Assembly (NCBI RefSeq): GCF_013449725.1
Contig: NZ_JACCFF010000001.1
Span: 310,001 to 374,000 of the forward strand
Direction of reading: 5' to 3'
Length of the DNA: 64,000 nt
Source: Mycobacteroides sp. LB1
GTDB lineage: Bacteria > Actinomycetota > Actinomycetes > Mycobacteriales > Mycobacteriaceae
Shown here: positions 28,838 through 38,892 of the stretch, in pieces
Layout of the letters: every line of letters starts with the position of its first letter
Position numbering within the stretch: the stretch's first letter is position 1
Program-made: the position numbers and the translations under genes
The notes under the pieces: generated by a model
The model's database searches: none
The model's input: the letters and a program-made list of their open reading frames with translations, nothing else
Told to the model about the DNA's origin: nothing

Positions 28838-29512
28838 TCAGCCTCGAAGCAGACCGATCACTCCGAGCATGAGCATGAGCAGACCGAGCACGGCGACAAT
28901 GGCCGCGATATCGATCCGTCGACGTGACCGGACCCAGGCATGAAGCGCGGACAACATCGTGTAGGTCCTATCGGGCATAGCCGCGTAGCTCACCAGCGGC
29001 AGTGCCACCATCGAGAAGGCCACCACGTTGAAGAACAGCAATGCCGCGGTCTGGATTGACTGCGTGGCACCCGAGGAATGAATGAGCGCGATTACCGCGA
29101 GAAAGTCCGCTGATGGCAAGGCAATTCCCAGTCCGCTCACCCCCGCCACCCACAGCGAGTTGTTCTTCAGGAAGCCACGCACCCGCGTCGACATCTTCCC
29201 GACAAGGGCGGGTGCCGGCGCGGGAGTCCTCCGGGCTCGGTGGGTGGCTGCCAGCACCGCCGCAACCACCAGCGCGAGCAGACCCAGCGCGAGTTGTATG
29301 TGCGGACCGGAGATGTTCGTCTCCCCTGCCGGTGACACCCGGAGGAGAAACAACAGCGTCAGCCCCAAACTCAGCCCCATGGCGAAGGCACCACACAGGA
29401 AGACGAACAGTTGCAGCAGCGGCCGCGGCCTGTTCAACATCAGGACCGTCAGGCCCAGCCGGGTGGGCTCGACGCTCACCCCAAGCGCCATCAAGAGAAC
29501 AACGGTCCACAT
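28838..29512 (-). CDS. GAP/Sap-family glycolipid-addressing membrane protein
   Basis: A 224-residue membrane protein of about six helices, of the GAP (GPL addressing protein) / Sap (SL-1 addressing) family. The signatures are VLLMALGVSVEPTRLGLTVLMLNRPRPLLQLFVFLCGAFAMG at the N-terminus and NNSLWVAGVSGLGIALPSADFLAVIALI in the middle. Family members sit next to PapA, Pks and MmpL genes and help to move glycolipids to the cell surface; Rv3821 is in the sulfolipid locus. Here it lies 59 bases downstream of papA in the same orientation, so it probably serves the same lipid. Start at 29512. Confidence 0.83.
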   Translation of the reverse strand: MWTVVLLMALGVSVEPTRLGLTVLMLNRPRPLLQLFVFLCGAFAMGLSLGLTLLFLLRVSPAGETNISGPHIQLALGLLALVVAAVLAATHRARRTPAPAPALVGKMSTRVRGFLKNNSLWVAGVSGLGIALPSADFLAVIALIHSSGATQSIQTAALLFFNVVAFSMVALPLVSYAAMPDRTYTMLSALHAWVRSRRRIDIAAIVAVLGLLMLMLGVIGLLRG

Positions 29513-29571
29513 GACGACCCCTCTGACAGTGAATTCGATTCGCCCGGTGGCGGTCTACCTCTCAGTTGCCA

Positions 29572-31002
29572 TCAAGCCCGGACGACGGACCGTGCGGACA
29601 CGGCCTCATGCTGCCCGGCGAAACGAGCGAACACGGACTTCAGGAGCGCGACATAGCGGGTGATGGACTCATGCGCGATCGGGTTGTCCGGGTACGCAAT
29701 GGTCAGTGCCGTCTCGGTGGGGAATCGCGAGATGAAGATCGTCAGCTGGTAAACCGACTTGCTCTCGGCATAGAGACCGATGGGGTTGGTGACCAGCAGC
29801 GGGTTGGTGAACAACTGGGACAGCGGCGGCGCACCACCATCGAAGAAATTGATCATCGGATGGTATGGCCGGGGCCAGTTCAGCTGGGGCGCCAACTCCA
29901 GGACGCGGTAGAACGGGACATTCACCAGTTGCCTGCCCCGGTCGAAAGACTCCTGTGCGGCCCGGGCCGCAACCCCGAAAGACCCGTCGACCGGGACGGT
30001 TATCGGGACCAGACCCGTGAACCAGCCGGTGGTGAACATGTCCGCTTCGTCACGGGCATCACTGGGGGTGATGCCGTAATACGTATCCGCACCGGTCAAT
30101 TCACGCTCGACAAAACCGATGGCCGCCATCACTCCACCGATGAAGCGTGCACCCGATTCCAGGCAGGTGGACTCGAATTGCAGTGCCTGTTGCTCATCCA
30201 ACAATTGTTCGGTCACTATCGCTGTCCCGCACGGCACGGAATGATCGCCCATTGGCAGTGGGAAGTCCGGGAGGCTGCCACGGTTGTTCTCGGCGAACTG
30301 GACCCAGTCGCGGACAGGCAGCGAATCCGGAGTCAGACTGGAGAGGAAGTCGTGCTGCCGGATGCAGTAATCGCCATAGCTGCCTGCAGGCGGGAGATCG
30401 ATGGGGGCGCCGCCCTGGACAAGCGCGTTGTACCCCATGAGGATCTCCATGATCAGCAACCGCGCGAAGGTCGCATCCAGATGGAGATGGTCGACGCTGA
30501 AGTAGAAGGTGAAATGACCAGCGCTCTGGACGATCCCGAAGCGAAAGCAGTCCCACTGGAACGGGTTCGGCGTCCCCGAGACCACCAAATCCCGCACCTC
30601 TGCCGACGTCATCTCGCCCAGCCTTACCGGAGCAAACTGGACGTCTGCCGGATCGGCGATCGTACGGCGGACAATGTTCTGCTCATGGTCGAGCGAGAAC
30701 CAGCTGCGATACGTGTCATGCCGGCGAAGATGGGCGTTGATCACGTGGCCCATGGCACGCTTGTCACACCGGCCCGGCATATCCAATGTAAAGACAAGCA
30801 CCCGCGAGAAGTCGAGGCCCTTAGCGGCTTGCCGAACATAGTTGCGCAGATGCTGCACCTGCATGAAGCTCGGCGGCACGTCACTCACCGGTGCTTCGAG
30901 AGCCTTTGCGTACGACGACGGCGAGGGCTGCCAAGACATGACCGAGCCGGGAGCAGGCTCCCACTTGTCGGTCAGAGACACTGTGACTGGTCCACTACGC
31001 AT
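29572..31002 (-). CDS. PapA-type polyketide-associated acyltransferase
   Basis: A 476-residue condensation-like acyltransferase of the PapA1/A2/A3 group. The catalytic motif H172-xxx-D176 (DHLHLDATF) is intact. N-terminal LTDKWEPAPGSVMSWQPSPSSYAKALEAPVSDVPPSFMQ is typical of mycobacterial PapA proteins, which acylate trehalose or trehalose sulfate using chains supplied by a partner Pks. It is 36 bases downstream of the pks stop and leads to the GAP gene. Which sugar is acylated cannot be read from the sequence. Confidence 0.88.
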   Translation of the reverse strand: MRSGPVTVSLTDKWEPAPGSVMSWQPSPSSYAKALEAPVSDVPPSFMQVQHLRNYVRQAAKGLDFSRVLVFTLDMPGRCDKRAMGHVINAHLRRHDTYRSWFSLDHEQNIVRRTIADPADVQFAPVRLGEMTSAEVRDLVVSGTPNPFQWDCFRFGIVQSAGHFTFYFSVDHLHLDATFARLLIMEILMGYNALVQGGAPIDLPPAGSYGDYCIRQHDFLSSLTPDSLPVRDWVQFAENNRGSLPDFPLPMGDHSVPCGTAIVTEQLLDEQQALQFESTCLESGARFIGGVMAAIGFVERELTGADTYYGITPSDARDEADMFTTGWFTGLVPITVPVDGSFGVAARAAQESFDRGRQLVNVPFYRVLELAPQLNWPRPYHPMINFFDGGAPPLSQLFTNPLLVTNPIGLYAESKSVYQLTIFISRFPTETALTIAYPDNPIAHESITRYVALLKSVFARFAGQHEAVSARSVVRA

Positions 31003-31038
31003 TGTTTCCCCTTCTCTGCCTTGATAATTGCGGTTGCG

Positions 31039-34000
31039 TCAGGAAGTCGGCGCGGCCGCGCCGACCGTGCCACTCTCGGGCTCCTGCTCTGCCAACCTGT
31101 CGAACAAGTGCGTCGCCAAGGCGCGCACGGTCGACACATCGGCCGGGCCGATACGGACGCCAGTGTCCGCTTGGATACGGGTACGAATTTCGAGATTGCC
31201 CAACGAGTCGAGGCCGTAGTCCGGAAGCGAGCGGTCCGGGTCGATCGAGCGGCGCAGCACCAGACCGACCTGCTCGCCGACCAACCGCCGAAGCAGGGTC
31301 GGCCATTCCTCACGAGGCAATGCCTTGAGCTCGTCGAGGAACTTGTTTGTCTCCGTCTGAGTTTGGCCCGAGGCGCGGAACGCCTGCGCGAATGGGCTCC
31401 GTTCCACAAAGTCGGCCAGCCAGGATATCCCAGCCATCGGCGCGTACGCGGTGTAGGCACGGTCGTGCCGTAGCACCACGTCAAAGGCATAGGCGCCCTC
31501 ATCCGGGAGGATGGCCGCGTCCGCATTCGCCAGGTGGGTGCCCTGCCCGATCTCAGACCACGCACCCCAGGCAATGACCGTAGCCGGCAAGCCCTTTGCC
31601 CGCCGCCAGTGCGTGAATCCGTCCAACCAGCTGTTGGCCGCCGCGTAGGCGCCCTGCCCCGGGGAGCCCACCAGCGCGGCGATCGACGAGAACGAGCAGA
31701 ACCAGTCCAGCGGTTGTTCCGCGGTGGCCTCGTGCAGGTTCCACGCGCCGTGCACCTTGGGCCGCCAGTCACCGCGATCGATGAGCTCATCGGTGATATT
31801 GGTGAGCGTGGCATCGTGGACAAGTGCCGCGGCATGCAGCACACCGCGTACCGGGAATCTCGACTCGGTCGCGGCCGCAACCAGCCGCTGCGCCGTCCCC
31901 GGCTCTGCGATATCGCCAAGGACCACATCGACCTGGGTACCGTGCTCCCGAATCCCGTCGATGATGTCCAGCGTCTCCGGCTTGGGGGCACTGCGGCCGT
32001 TGAGAATGATCTGCCCGCATCCAGCCGCCGCCAGCTTTCCGGCGAGGAACAAGCCCAGGCCGCCAAGGCCACCGGTGATGATGTACGCGCCGTCCGTGCG
32101 GAAAGACCGCGCGTGCGAAGGCGGTATCACCGCGGCGACTTGACCGACCTTGGGCAGGTCCAGCACCAGCTTGCCGGTGTGCCCGGCGGCACCCATCACC
32201 CGAATCGACTCGGCAGCATCCTGCAGCGGAGAGAATGAGATCTCCGGCAGCGGGAGCACACCATCTGCCATCTGCTGATACAGGGCACTCAGAGTCCGGT
32301 GAATCACTTCTGGCCGGGTCTTCGCCACGAGCACCAAGTCGACGGCATAGAAGGCGAGATTGCGCCGGAAGGGGTAGAGCCCGAGCCGGGTGTCACCGTA
32401 GATATCGAGCTTGCCGATCTCGATGAAGCGGCCACCGAAGGTCAGCAGCTCCAGGCCGGCCCGCTGGGCGGCACCGGTGAGCGAGTTGAGCACGATGTCA
32501 ACTCCGTACCCGTCGGTGTCGCGACGGATCAACTCGGCGAATTCCGTACTGCGCGAGTCATAAACGTGTTCGATACCCCAACTGCGCAACAAGTCCCGAC
32601 GCTCGGCACTGCCCGCGGTGGCATAGATCTCGGCACCCGCGGCGCGCGCGATGGCTATCGCTGCCTGTCCGACACCACCGGTACCGGAGTGGATCAGCAC
32701 CTTGTCCCGTGCGGAGATCCTGGCCAGCTCGTGCAAGCCGTACCAGGCGGTGACGTGGGCGCCGGGGACCGCCGCGGCCTCCTGATCGGGCACTTCCGAA
32801 GGAAGTGTCGCCGCGAGGTTCTCATCGACCACGACGAAGCTCTTCCAGGCACCGTGGGGCGTCATACCGCCGACGCGGTCGCCGATCCGGTGTTCGGTGA
32901 CACCCGGACCGACGGCCGTCACGACACCCGCGAAATCGACGCCGAGCTCCTGTCGCCCTTCGAAACTCGAGTACCGGCCATACACGTTCAGCACATCGGC
33001 GAAGTTGATGCTGGTGGCCGTGACCGAAACTTCGATCTGTCCCGGCCCCGGCGGCACCCGGTCAAATGCGACGAATCCGAGCGACTGCAGGTCGCCGGGC
33101 GTGCGGACCTCGAACTGCACGCCCTCACTACCCGGAGCAGCACTGGTGGTGTGCCATTCGTCGGGTCCCAGCGGACCCAGGTTCAGGCGCGCCCGGTACC
33201 ACTGCCCTCCGCGCCACGCCGTCTCGTCCTCCTCGGAGCCAGAGACCAACTCCCCCGCCACATTCTGGGCATCGGTGTGGCCGTCGACATCGATATGGGT
33301 GACCCGCAAATGCGGGTACTCGGCACCGATGACGCGCACCAGACCGCGCAGACCCGCCTGCTCAAGATTGGTCACATCGCCGGGCACCACCGTCTGCGCG
33401 TCGCGAGTCAGCACATACAGCCGCGGCGATTCGCCTGGCAGGTCGACTAGTTCGCTGCTGATACGCACCACATGCCGCACCTGCACCGCACCCTGGAGCG
33501 CGGCGCCGGGCGGACCGGCAGCGTCTGCCGGTGCCGTCACGATGAGCACACCGCTGAAACTGCCCGTCGCGAGCTGCTCACGCAGGACCTCAAGCACCGC
33601 AGCATGATCGGCGTCCGGCCGCCACTGCACCGGCGTCACCTCGCCCTCGCGCAGCTTCAGCGAGTCGATCAACTCCGCCGCCCAAGGATCTACCGTCTCG
33701 CCCGTGCTGACCAGCAGCCACCGGCGCCGCCCAGCCGGTGTTTCCTCCGGCAACCGCTGCTGTTGCCATTCGATGGCCAGCAGCCGGTTGTTGAGCAGCT
33801 GATCGCGTTGTTCGTCTTCGGACGCTCCTGCGCCGAAACGGAAACCACGCACTGCCAGCAGCACGGCGCCATGCTCATCCAGCACGTCGATATCGGCTTC
33901 CACTTCATTGCCGTCCACCCGCGTCACCCGCGTGTAGCAGTAGTGCGCCTTGCGTGCGGAATCGTAGGCCTGCAAGCTGCGTACGCCCTTGGGAAGTGGC

Positions 34001-37000
34001 AGCGCATTCTTGCTGGCCTCCTGCACATCCGGTAGGGCGATGACAGATTGGAAGCAGGCATCCAGGAGCGCCGGGTGAACGATGTAGCTGGTCTGCTGCG
34101 CGCGAATGGCCCTGGGCAGCGCCACTTCCGCCAGCACCGACCTCACGGACTCGTCGCCGCCGTATGCCGCGGCCAGGCCTTGGAAGGCCGGGCCGTACTG
34201 AACCCCCCTCTCGTCAAACGACTCTCGAAGCTCGTCGCCCGCGGCGAGATGTGGGTGCTCCGCGCGCAGGGCGGCCACGTCGTAGGCGGCGGGGGCGTCT
34301 GCCCCGCCGTCGTTCCGCAAGATGGCGGTAGCGCGTTTTGCGCTGTCACCCTCGCTCAGGGTTTCCACCACGAAATCGACCGAACCCGGGGTCTTCACCG
34401 TTGCCGTCGCCGATATCGGCGTCGTTTCACCCAGTGTCAGCAGTTGTTCAAACGAAACATCATGAACCGCAGCAGATTCGCCAAACACGGCACGGGCCGC
34501 CGACAAGGCCATCTCGCAATACGCGGCGCCCGGGTACACGGCGACATGGCGAACCTGGTGATCGGCGATCCACGGTTGGGCGGCCGTACCGACGTCTGCC
34601 TGCCAGATATAGCGCTCTGGCTCCTCAGCCAGCCGCACGTGGGCACCAAGCAATGGATGCACGGAAACGGTGTGGCCGCCCTGGGCCTGTTGCGCCGAAG
34701 AGGCAGAACTCAACAGATAGGACTGGCGGGTCCAGGTGGGCAACGGAACATCCACCAGCTCGCCGGACGGATAGAGCACCGAGAAATCCACGGCGCTACC
34801 CGCCGCATGCAGATCTCCGACGAATCCGCGGAGGCCGTGCGGCAGCGCCTGCTCACGACGCATACCTGCCAACGCCACCATGGGAATCTCGAGGCCCCGG
34901 GCGGTCTGTTCTGCCGGGTACACCAACAGCGGGTGGGGCGCCAGCTCCCCGAATACGCGATAGCCGTCGTCCAGCGCTGCCTGTACCGCCGTCGCGAACC
35001 GCACCGTGTGGCGCAGATTATCCACCCAGTAGTCGGCATCCATGACGGCCTGTTCACGCGGATCGAACGTGACCGAAGAGTAAAGCGGGATAACGGGTGT
35101 CTGCGGTGTCAGGTCTTCGAGAGCGTCGGCCAGGTCATCGAGAATCGGGTCGACCTGCGGCGAATGCGACGCAACATCGACCGCGACCTCACGTGCCATC
35201 AGCCCGCGATCCGACCACTCGGCGATCAGCTCACGCACCGTTTCGGTGGCACCACCGACGACCGTTGACTGCGGCGAGGCGACCACGGCAAGAACGACAT
35301 CGTGGATCCCGCGATCCGCAAGCTCGGAAACGACCTGCTGGGCAGGAAGATCCACCGAGGCCATGGCACCGGAACCGGCGATACGGGACATCAACCGCGA
35401 GCGGCGGCAGATGACACGGACGCCGTCCTCCAGCGAGAGCGCCCCAGACACCACCGCGGCGGCGACCTCGCCCATCGAATGGCCGATGACAGCTCCCGGA
35501 GTGATCCCGTAGGACGTCACGGCGGCGGCCAGCGACACCTGCATGGCGAACAAGGTGGGCTGGACCCGGTCGATACCCGTGACTGTCTCGGGCGCCGAGA
35601 TCGCCTCGGTCACCGAGAACCCGGACTCCCCGGCGATCAGCGGCTCGAGCCGCGCGATGGTTGCGGCGAATACCGGTTCTTTGGTGAGCAATTCGGCGCC
35701 CATGCCCGCCCACTGGGACCCCTGGCCCGAGAACATCCACACCGGGCCCCGGTCGTCTTGGGCGACCGCCGGCTGGTGGGGAGCGTCCCCACCCGCCACC
35801 TCGCGCAGCCCTTCGAGCAGCTCCTCAATTCCGTCGGCCACCACGGCGGTGCGCACCGACCGGTGGGCCCTGCGGCGCGCCAGGGTGTATGCCACATCGT
35901 TGAGTGAAATATCGGGGCGCTCTGCCACCCAGTCGGCCAATTGTCCTGCGGTTCGACGCAGTTCATCGACCGAGGTGGAGGACAGCGGAAAGAGCAGCTG
36001 CTCCCCCAGTGGAGAGTCCGCGACGACGCTGGAGGCGTCTGCAAGCGGAGCCTGCTCCACGATGGCGTGCACGTTCGAACCCGACATCCCATACGAAGAC
36101 ACCGCCGCCCGGCGCGGAACGCCTGCCTGCCCGGGCCAGAGGGTAACTTCTTGCGGTACAAACAGATTCGTCTCGACATCGGCAAGCTTGCCCGGTATCC
36201 CCGTGAAGTGCAGGTTTGGCGGGACCTCGCCATGCTGCACGGCAAGAACGGCCTTCATCAACCCCAGCGCGCCGGCCGCCGACATGGTGTGCCCGAAGTT
36301 CGTCTTCGCCGAGCCCACGGCGCAGGGGCTACCGACCCCGTATACCTGTGCAAGGCCCTTGAATTCGATGGGATCACCCACCGGGGTGCCGGTGCCGTGC
36401 GCCTCGACCATCCCGATGGTGTCGGCGTCCACACCTGCTACCGCCAGTGCCGCGCGGCAAGCCGCCGTCTGCGCCTCCGAGGACGGAGTCGACTGATTCA
36501 CGGTGCGACCGTCTTGGTTTGAGGCGCTACCGCGCACTACCGCCAAAATCCGGTCTCCGTCGCGCACCGCATCCGGTAGCCGCTTCAGCAGGAGCACGAC
36601 GCAGCCCTCAGACATCACGAAACCATCGGCCTGCTCGTCGAACGTGTGGCAACGGCCGGTCGGCGACAGCATGCGCTGTTGTGAGGCGCCGACATACCTG
36701 CGTGGCTCCAGCACCAGGTTCACACCTCCGGCGAGCGCAAGGTCGCTCTCACCCGATGCCAAACTCTGGCTTGCCATATGCACTGTGAGTAGGCCGGAGG
36801 CACACCCCGCATCTACCGCATACGACGGCCCGTGAACACCCAGCGCGTAAGAGATCCGCCCCGAGGCCATGCTGAGATTGGTGCCGGCGAAGCCATAGGT
36901 GGCTCCCAGGTCGCCCGCGTCTGCGGCCAGCAGCTGGTAGTCGTTGTGGGTAACCCCGACGAACACTGCAGTCTGCGAACCGGCCAGTGACCGCGGATTC

Positions 37001-37335
37001 ATGCCAGCGTGTTCCACTGCCTGCCAAGAGGTCTCGAGCAAGACCCGGTGCTGAGGGTCTATCGAGGTGGCTTCCCGCTCATTGATGCTGAAGAAGTCCG
37101 CGTCGAATCCCCCGACGTCGTCCAGGAAGGCTCCCCACTTGGAGGGCGACTTGCCCGGCACACCGGACTCTGGGTCGTAGTACTCGCTCAGGTCCCACCG
37201 GTCCGGCGGGACCTCGGTGATGAAGTCCTCACCGCGTAGCAACGCCTGCCAGAACTGTTCGGGAGATTCGATTCCTCCCGGGAGTCGGCATCCCATCCCG
37301 ATAACTGCAACCGGGGTTGCAGACGCGTCCGTCAT
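31039..37335 (-). CDS. Modular type I polyketide synthase (Pks2/Mas-like)
   Basis: A 2098-residue reducing synthase. Domains in order: KS with Cys178 (GCASGL), [15 protein letters not shown] and KTNFGH; AT with Ser620 (GHSMGE) and VASH, as in methyl-branched mycobacterial synthases; DH near residue 924 ([14 protein letters not shown]); ER around 1550 ([11 protein letters not shown]); KR around 1752 (TGGLGGLG) with a GAYAAANSW Tyr; ACP with phosphopantetheine Ser2044 (LDSLG). All catalytic sites look intact, so a methyl-branched, fully reduced chain is expected. I start at ATG 37335, which has AGGAGG about 10 bases upstream. No FadD/FAAL starter enzyme is in view. Confidence 0.92.
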   Translation of the reverse strand: MTDASATPVAVIGMGCRLPGGIESPEQFWQALLRGEDFITEVPPDRWDLSEYYDPESGVPGKSPSKWGAFLDDVGGFDADFFSINEREATSIDPQHRVLLETSWQAVEHAGMNPRSLAGSQTAVFVGVTHNDYQLLAADAGDLGATYGFAGTNLSMASGRISYALGVHGPSYAVDAGCASGLLTVHMASQSLASGESDLALAGGVNLVLEPRRYVGASQQRMLSPTGRCHTFDEQADGFVMSEGCVVLLLKRLPDAVRDGDRILAVVRGSASNQDGRTVNQSTPSSEAQTAACRAALAVAGVDADTIGMVEAHGTGTPVGDPIEFKGLAQVYGVGSPCAVGSAKTNFGHTMSAAGALGLMKAVLAVQHGEVPPNLHFTGIPGKLADVETNLFVPQEVTLWPGQAGVPRRAAVSSYGMSGSNVHAIVEQAPLADASSVVADSPLGEQLLFPLSSTSVDELRRTAGQLADWVAERPDISLNDVAYTLARRRAHRSVRTAVVADGIEELLEGLREVAGGDAPHQPAVAQDDRGPVWMFSGQGSQWAGMGAELLTKEPVFAATIARLEPLIAGESGFSVTEAISAPETVTGIDRVQPTLFAMQVSLAAAVTSYGITPGAVIGHSMGEVAAAVVSGALSLEDGVRVICRRSRLMSRIAGSGAMASVDLPAQQVVSELADRGIHDVVLAVVASPQSTVVGGATETVRELIAEWSDRGLMAREVAVDVASHSPQVDPILDDLADALEDLTPQTPVIPLYSSVTFDPREQAVMDADYWVDNLRHTVRFATAVQAALDDGYRVFGELAPHPLLVYPAEQTARGLEIPMVALAGMRREQALPHGLRGFVGDLHAAGSAVDFSVLYPSGELVDVPLPTWTRQSYLLSSASSAQQAQGGHTVSVHPLLGAHVRLAEEPERYIWQADVGTAAQPWIADHQVRHVAVYPGAAYCEMALSAARAVFGESAAVHDVSFEQLLTLGETTPISATATVKTPGSVDFVVETLSEGDSAKRATAILRNDGGADAPAAYDVAALRAEHPHLAAGDELRESFDERGVQYGPAFQGLAAAYGGDESVRSVLAEVALPRAIRAQQTSYIVHPALLDACFQSVIALPDVQEASKNALPLPKGVRSLQAYDSARKAHYCYTRVTRVDGNEVEADIDVLDEHGAVLLAVRGFRFGAGASEDEQRDQLLNNRLLAIEWQQQRLPEETPAGRRRWLLVSTGETVDPWAAELIDSLKLREGEVTPVQWRPDADHAAVLEVLREQLATGSFSGVLIVTAPADAAGPPGAALQGAVQVRHVVRISSELVDLPGESPRLYVLTRDAQTVVPGDVTNLEQAGLRGLVRVIGAEYPHLRVTHIDVDGHTDAQNVAGELVSGSEEDETAWRGGQWYRARLNLGPLGPDEWHTTSAAPGSEGVQFEVRTPGDLQSLGFVAFDRVPPGPGQIEVSVTATSINFADVLNVYGRYSSFEGRQELGVDFAGVVTAVGPGVTEHRIGDRVGGMTPHGAWKSFVVVDENLAATLPSEVPDQEAAAVPGAHVTAWYGLHELARISARDKVLIHSGTGGVGQAAIAIARAAGAEIYATAGSAERRDLLRSWGIEHVYDSRSTEFAELIRRDTDGYGVDIVLNSLTGAAQRAGLELLTFGGRFIEIGKLDIYGDTRLGLYPFRRNLAFYAVDLVLVAKTRPEVIHRTLSALYQQMADGVLPLPEISFSPLQDAAESIRVMGAAGHTGKLVLDLPKVGQVAAVIPPSHARSFRTDGAYIITGGLGGLGLFLAGKLAAAGCGQIILNGRSAPKPETLDIIDGIREHGTQVDVVLGDIAEPGTAQRLVAAATESRFPVRGVLHAAALVHDATLTNITDELIDRGDWRPKVHGAWNLHEATAEQPLDWFCSFSSIAALVGSPGQGAYAAANSWLDGFTHWRRAKGLPATVIAWGAWSEIGQGTHLANADAAILPDEGAYAFDVVLRHDRAYTAYAPMAGISWLADFVERSPFAQAFRASGQTQTETNKFLDELKALPREEWPTLLRRLVGEQVGLVLRRSIDPDRSLPDYGLDSLGNLEIRTRIQADTGVRIGPADVSTVRALATHLFDRLAEQEPESGTVGAAAPTS

Positions 37336-37582
37336 CTTGCTACGCCCTCCTCGAACACCATAATCCGTCTGGTAGTAGAACTGGAGATAACTAGCAGTCG
37401 ATCTCGATAGAGCTAAAGATAGGGCTGCCGAACGGAATTCGCGACCCAAGAGATCAGCGTCACACCGCCTCCAGAACCAAGGCGGCACGATGTCTAAAAA
37501 ACACTCGCGTTCAATGCTCGAGAGCCGCACGATTTACGGTCCATTGATAGCCGTGAAACACAGAATTCACGAGATGTTGGCG

Positions 37583-37594
37583 ATTGTTAACAAT
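37583..37594. promoter_or_regulatory. 12-base palindrome ATTGTTAACAAT
   Basis: A perfect inverted repeat of 6-base arms with no spacer, about 250 bases upstream of the pks start, inside the AT-rich half. AT-rich palindromes of this kind can be regulator sites or simple base-composition effects. No regulator is known to recognise this exact sequence. Confidence 0.35.
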
Positions 37595-37754
37595 TCGCTA
37601 TATATACACCCTGGGGCAACGCTGCCCATTCAGACAGCTTGCTCCCATGCTGGTGCCGATATCAAATGACGTGCACATAAATGTCATGTCACCTCGCAGT
37701 ATCTCCATATTTGCTACCCCATGGGGGTATCCAAAACGCCAGGCCCCGGATCCG

Positions 37755-37772
37755 ACACAGGATATTCACAGC
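37755..37772 (+). promoter_or_regulatory. PhoP-box-like direct repeat
   Basis: Two 7-base units, ACACAGG (37755-37761) and TCACAGC (37766-37772), separated by exactly 4 bases. The recalled mycobacterial PhoP box is TCACAGC-N4-TCACAGC. The second unit is identical and the first matches 5 of 7. It lies about 420 bases upstream of pks. In M. tuberculosis PhoP activates pks2/pks3-type lipid loci. Confidence 0.5.
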
Positions 37773-38342
37773 AGTTCTTAAGATTTGCTATCAGTGCAAT
37801 AACGCAGGTCGGCTAATAGCTTAAAGAGCGCTAGAAATATTTACGAGATTTGTTCAGCATGAATCTGGGCCTCGTGTGCACTAGCGGCCCCAATCGAATT
37901 GGACACGGGATCATTCACCGCGGCCGCGGATCGTGCCGGTCTCAGGGCGCCGCGGCGGCGGCGGTGCAGCTGGTTTCCAGCACCAGGGGTGCCGGTGACG
38001 GCTCGCAACCAAGGATCGCGGGCAGCCCCGCCACCGGAAGCCGGGAGGCGCCAATTTGTTTGCTGTTGGAAGCGTATCGAGTGGCCGGGACGCCTCCAGG
38101 CGTATCTGCCGCAGGCGAACCCCACCCGGAACTTCGCGCATGCCCGCCCGGGAGCCGGCGCCGATCCGGGCCGCAGCACCCGCGCTCTCACGCAGCGGAG
38201 CCCCCTCCACCACATCGCCGGAGTGCCAAGATTGCAAATACTGGCTGCTGCAACGGATCTCACCATCGAGCCGTCTACACCAGCGAGGACATCGCTCGTG
38301 TCGCGCGCGTAACAGCTAAGGGGTAGCCTCCCCAACGACAGG

Positions 38343-38358
38343 CGGAACTTGAGTTCCG
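38343..38358 (+). promoter_or_regulatory. 16-base palindrome before mmpS, candidate TetR operator
   Basis: CGGAACTTGAGTTCCG: perfect 7-base arms around a 2-base TG spacer, 18 bases before the ATG of mmpS. The operon ends with a TetR gene, and TetR regulators commonly bind such palindromes over their own promoters. It may also touch the alternative GTG start at 38362. Confidence 0.55.
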
Positions 38359-38376
38359 TGCGTGGCCGGGGCGACG

Positions 38377-38892
38377 ATGCCCGACACGACCAGTGACGGC
38401 AGCACTCCTCAGCGAGATGCCGACTATGTGCCAATTCCAATGAGTGCAAAGGGGTTTGGTGTGCTTCGCATTGTAAGACGGATATGGATGCCGCTGCTGA
38501 TCGCGGTTGTGGTTGCGATCGGGGGCTTCGCGGTCCTGCGGGTCCGGGGAATCTTCGGGTCGGAGTCGTCGATCTCGTCTGCAGACAACAACGCGAAAGA
38601 CGCCGCCCCGTACAACCCCAAAACCTTGATCTACGAAATTTTCGGGGAACCCGGCGCCATGGCCGATGTGAACTACTTCAACGAGGATGCGCAGCCGACC
38701 CGCGTCGATGCGGTGCAGCTGCCGTGGTCATTCAAGATCGTTTCGATCTTGCCGTCATTGAGCGGAAACATCGTCGCCCAAGGCAATGGCAACCAGATCG
38801 GCTGCCGGATCACCGTCAACGGCGAAGTCAAGATGGAACGAGTCGCCAACGAGCACAACGCCTACATCTACTGCCTGGTGAAGTCCGCATGA
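38377..38892 (+). CDS. mmpS: MmpS membrane accessory protein
   Basis: A 171-residue MmpS family protein. One membrane helix lies near residues 35-55 ([21 protein letters not shown]), after a cytosolic N-terminus ([14 protein letters not shown]). The extracytoplasmic beta domain ends [18 protein letters not shown], the typical MmpS signature. It helps the partner MmpL to export a lipid or siderophore. I use ATG 38377; GTG 38362 adds five residues and ATG 38440 removes 21. It overlaps mmpL by 4 bases, so the two are cotranslated. Confidence 0.88.
   Translation: MPDTTSDGSTPQRDADYVPIPMSAKGFGVLRIVRRIWMPLLIAVVVAIGGFAVLRVRGIFGSESSISSADNNAKDAAPYNPKTLIYEIFGEPGAMADVNYFNEDAQPTRVDAVQLPWSFKIVSILPSLSGNIVAQGNGNQIGCRITVNGEVKMERVANEHNAYIYCLVKSA

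Larger units (their letters stand above)
37336..38376. other. Long intergenic region between divergent pks and mmpS
   Basis: About 1040 bases with no convincing gene. The first half (about 37336-37850) is clearly more AT-rich than the surroundings; the second half is GC-rich. Open frames at 37841-38449 (minus) and 37850-38326 (plus) have no recognisable content and odd composition, so I leave them out. The region holds a PhoP-box-like direct repeat, a 12-base palindrome and a 16-base palindrome in front of mmpS, and must contain the promoters of both operons. Confidence 0.75.

Noticed and set aside
29566..31473. 635-residue open frame on the plus strand opposite papA and the pks end
   Set aside because: It overlaps the intact PapA and Pks coding sequence; composition is His/Arg/Gly-rich as expected of an antisense shadow.
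38362..38376. GTG 38362 as the mmpS start
   Set aside because: It is possible, but the ATG at 38377 has the same frame and keeps the palindrome fully upstream; the evidence does not settle it.
37841..38449. 202-residue minus-strand frame in the pks-mmpS gap
   Set aside because: Odd composition, no motif, no ribosome site, and it would overlap the mmpS start; the opposing frame at 37850-38326 fails equally.
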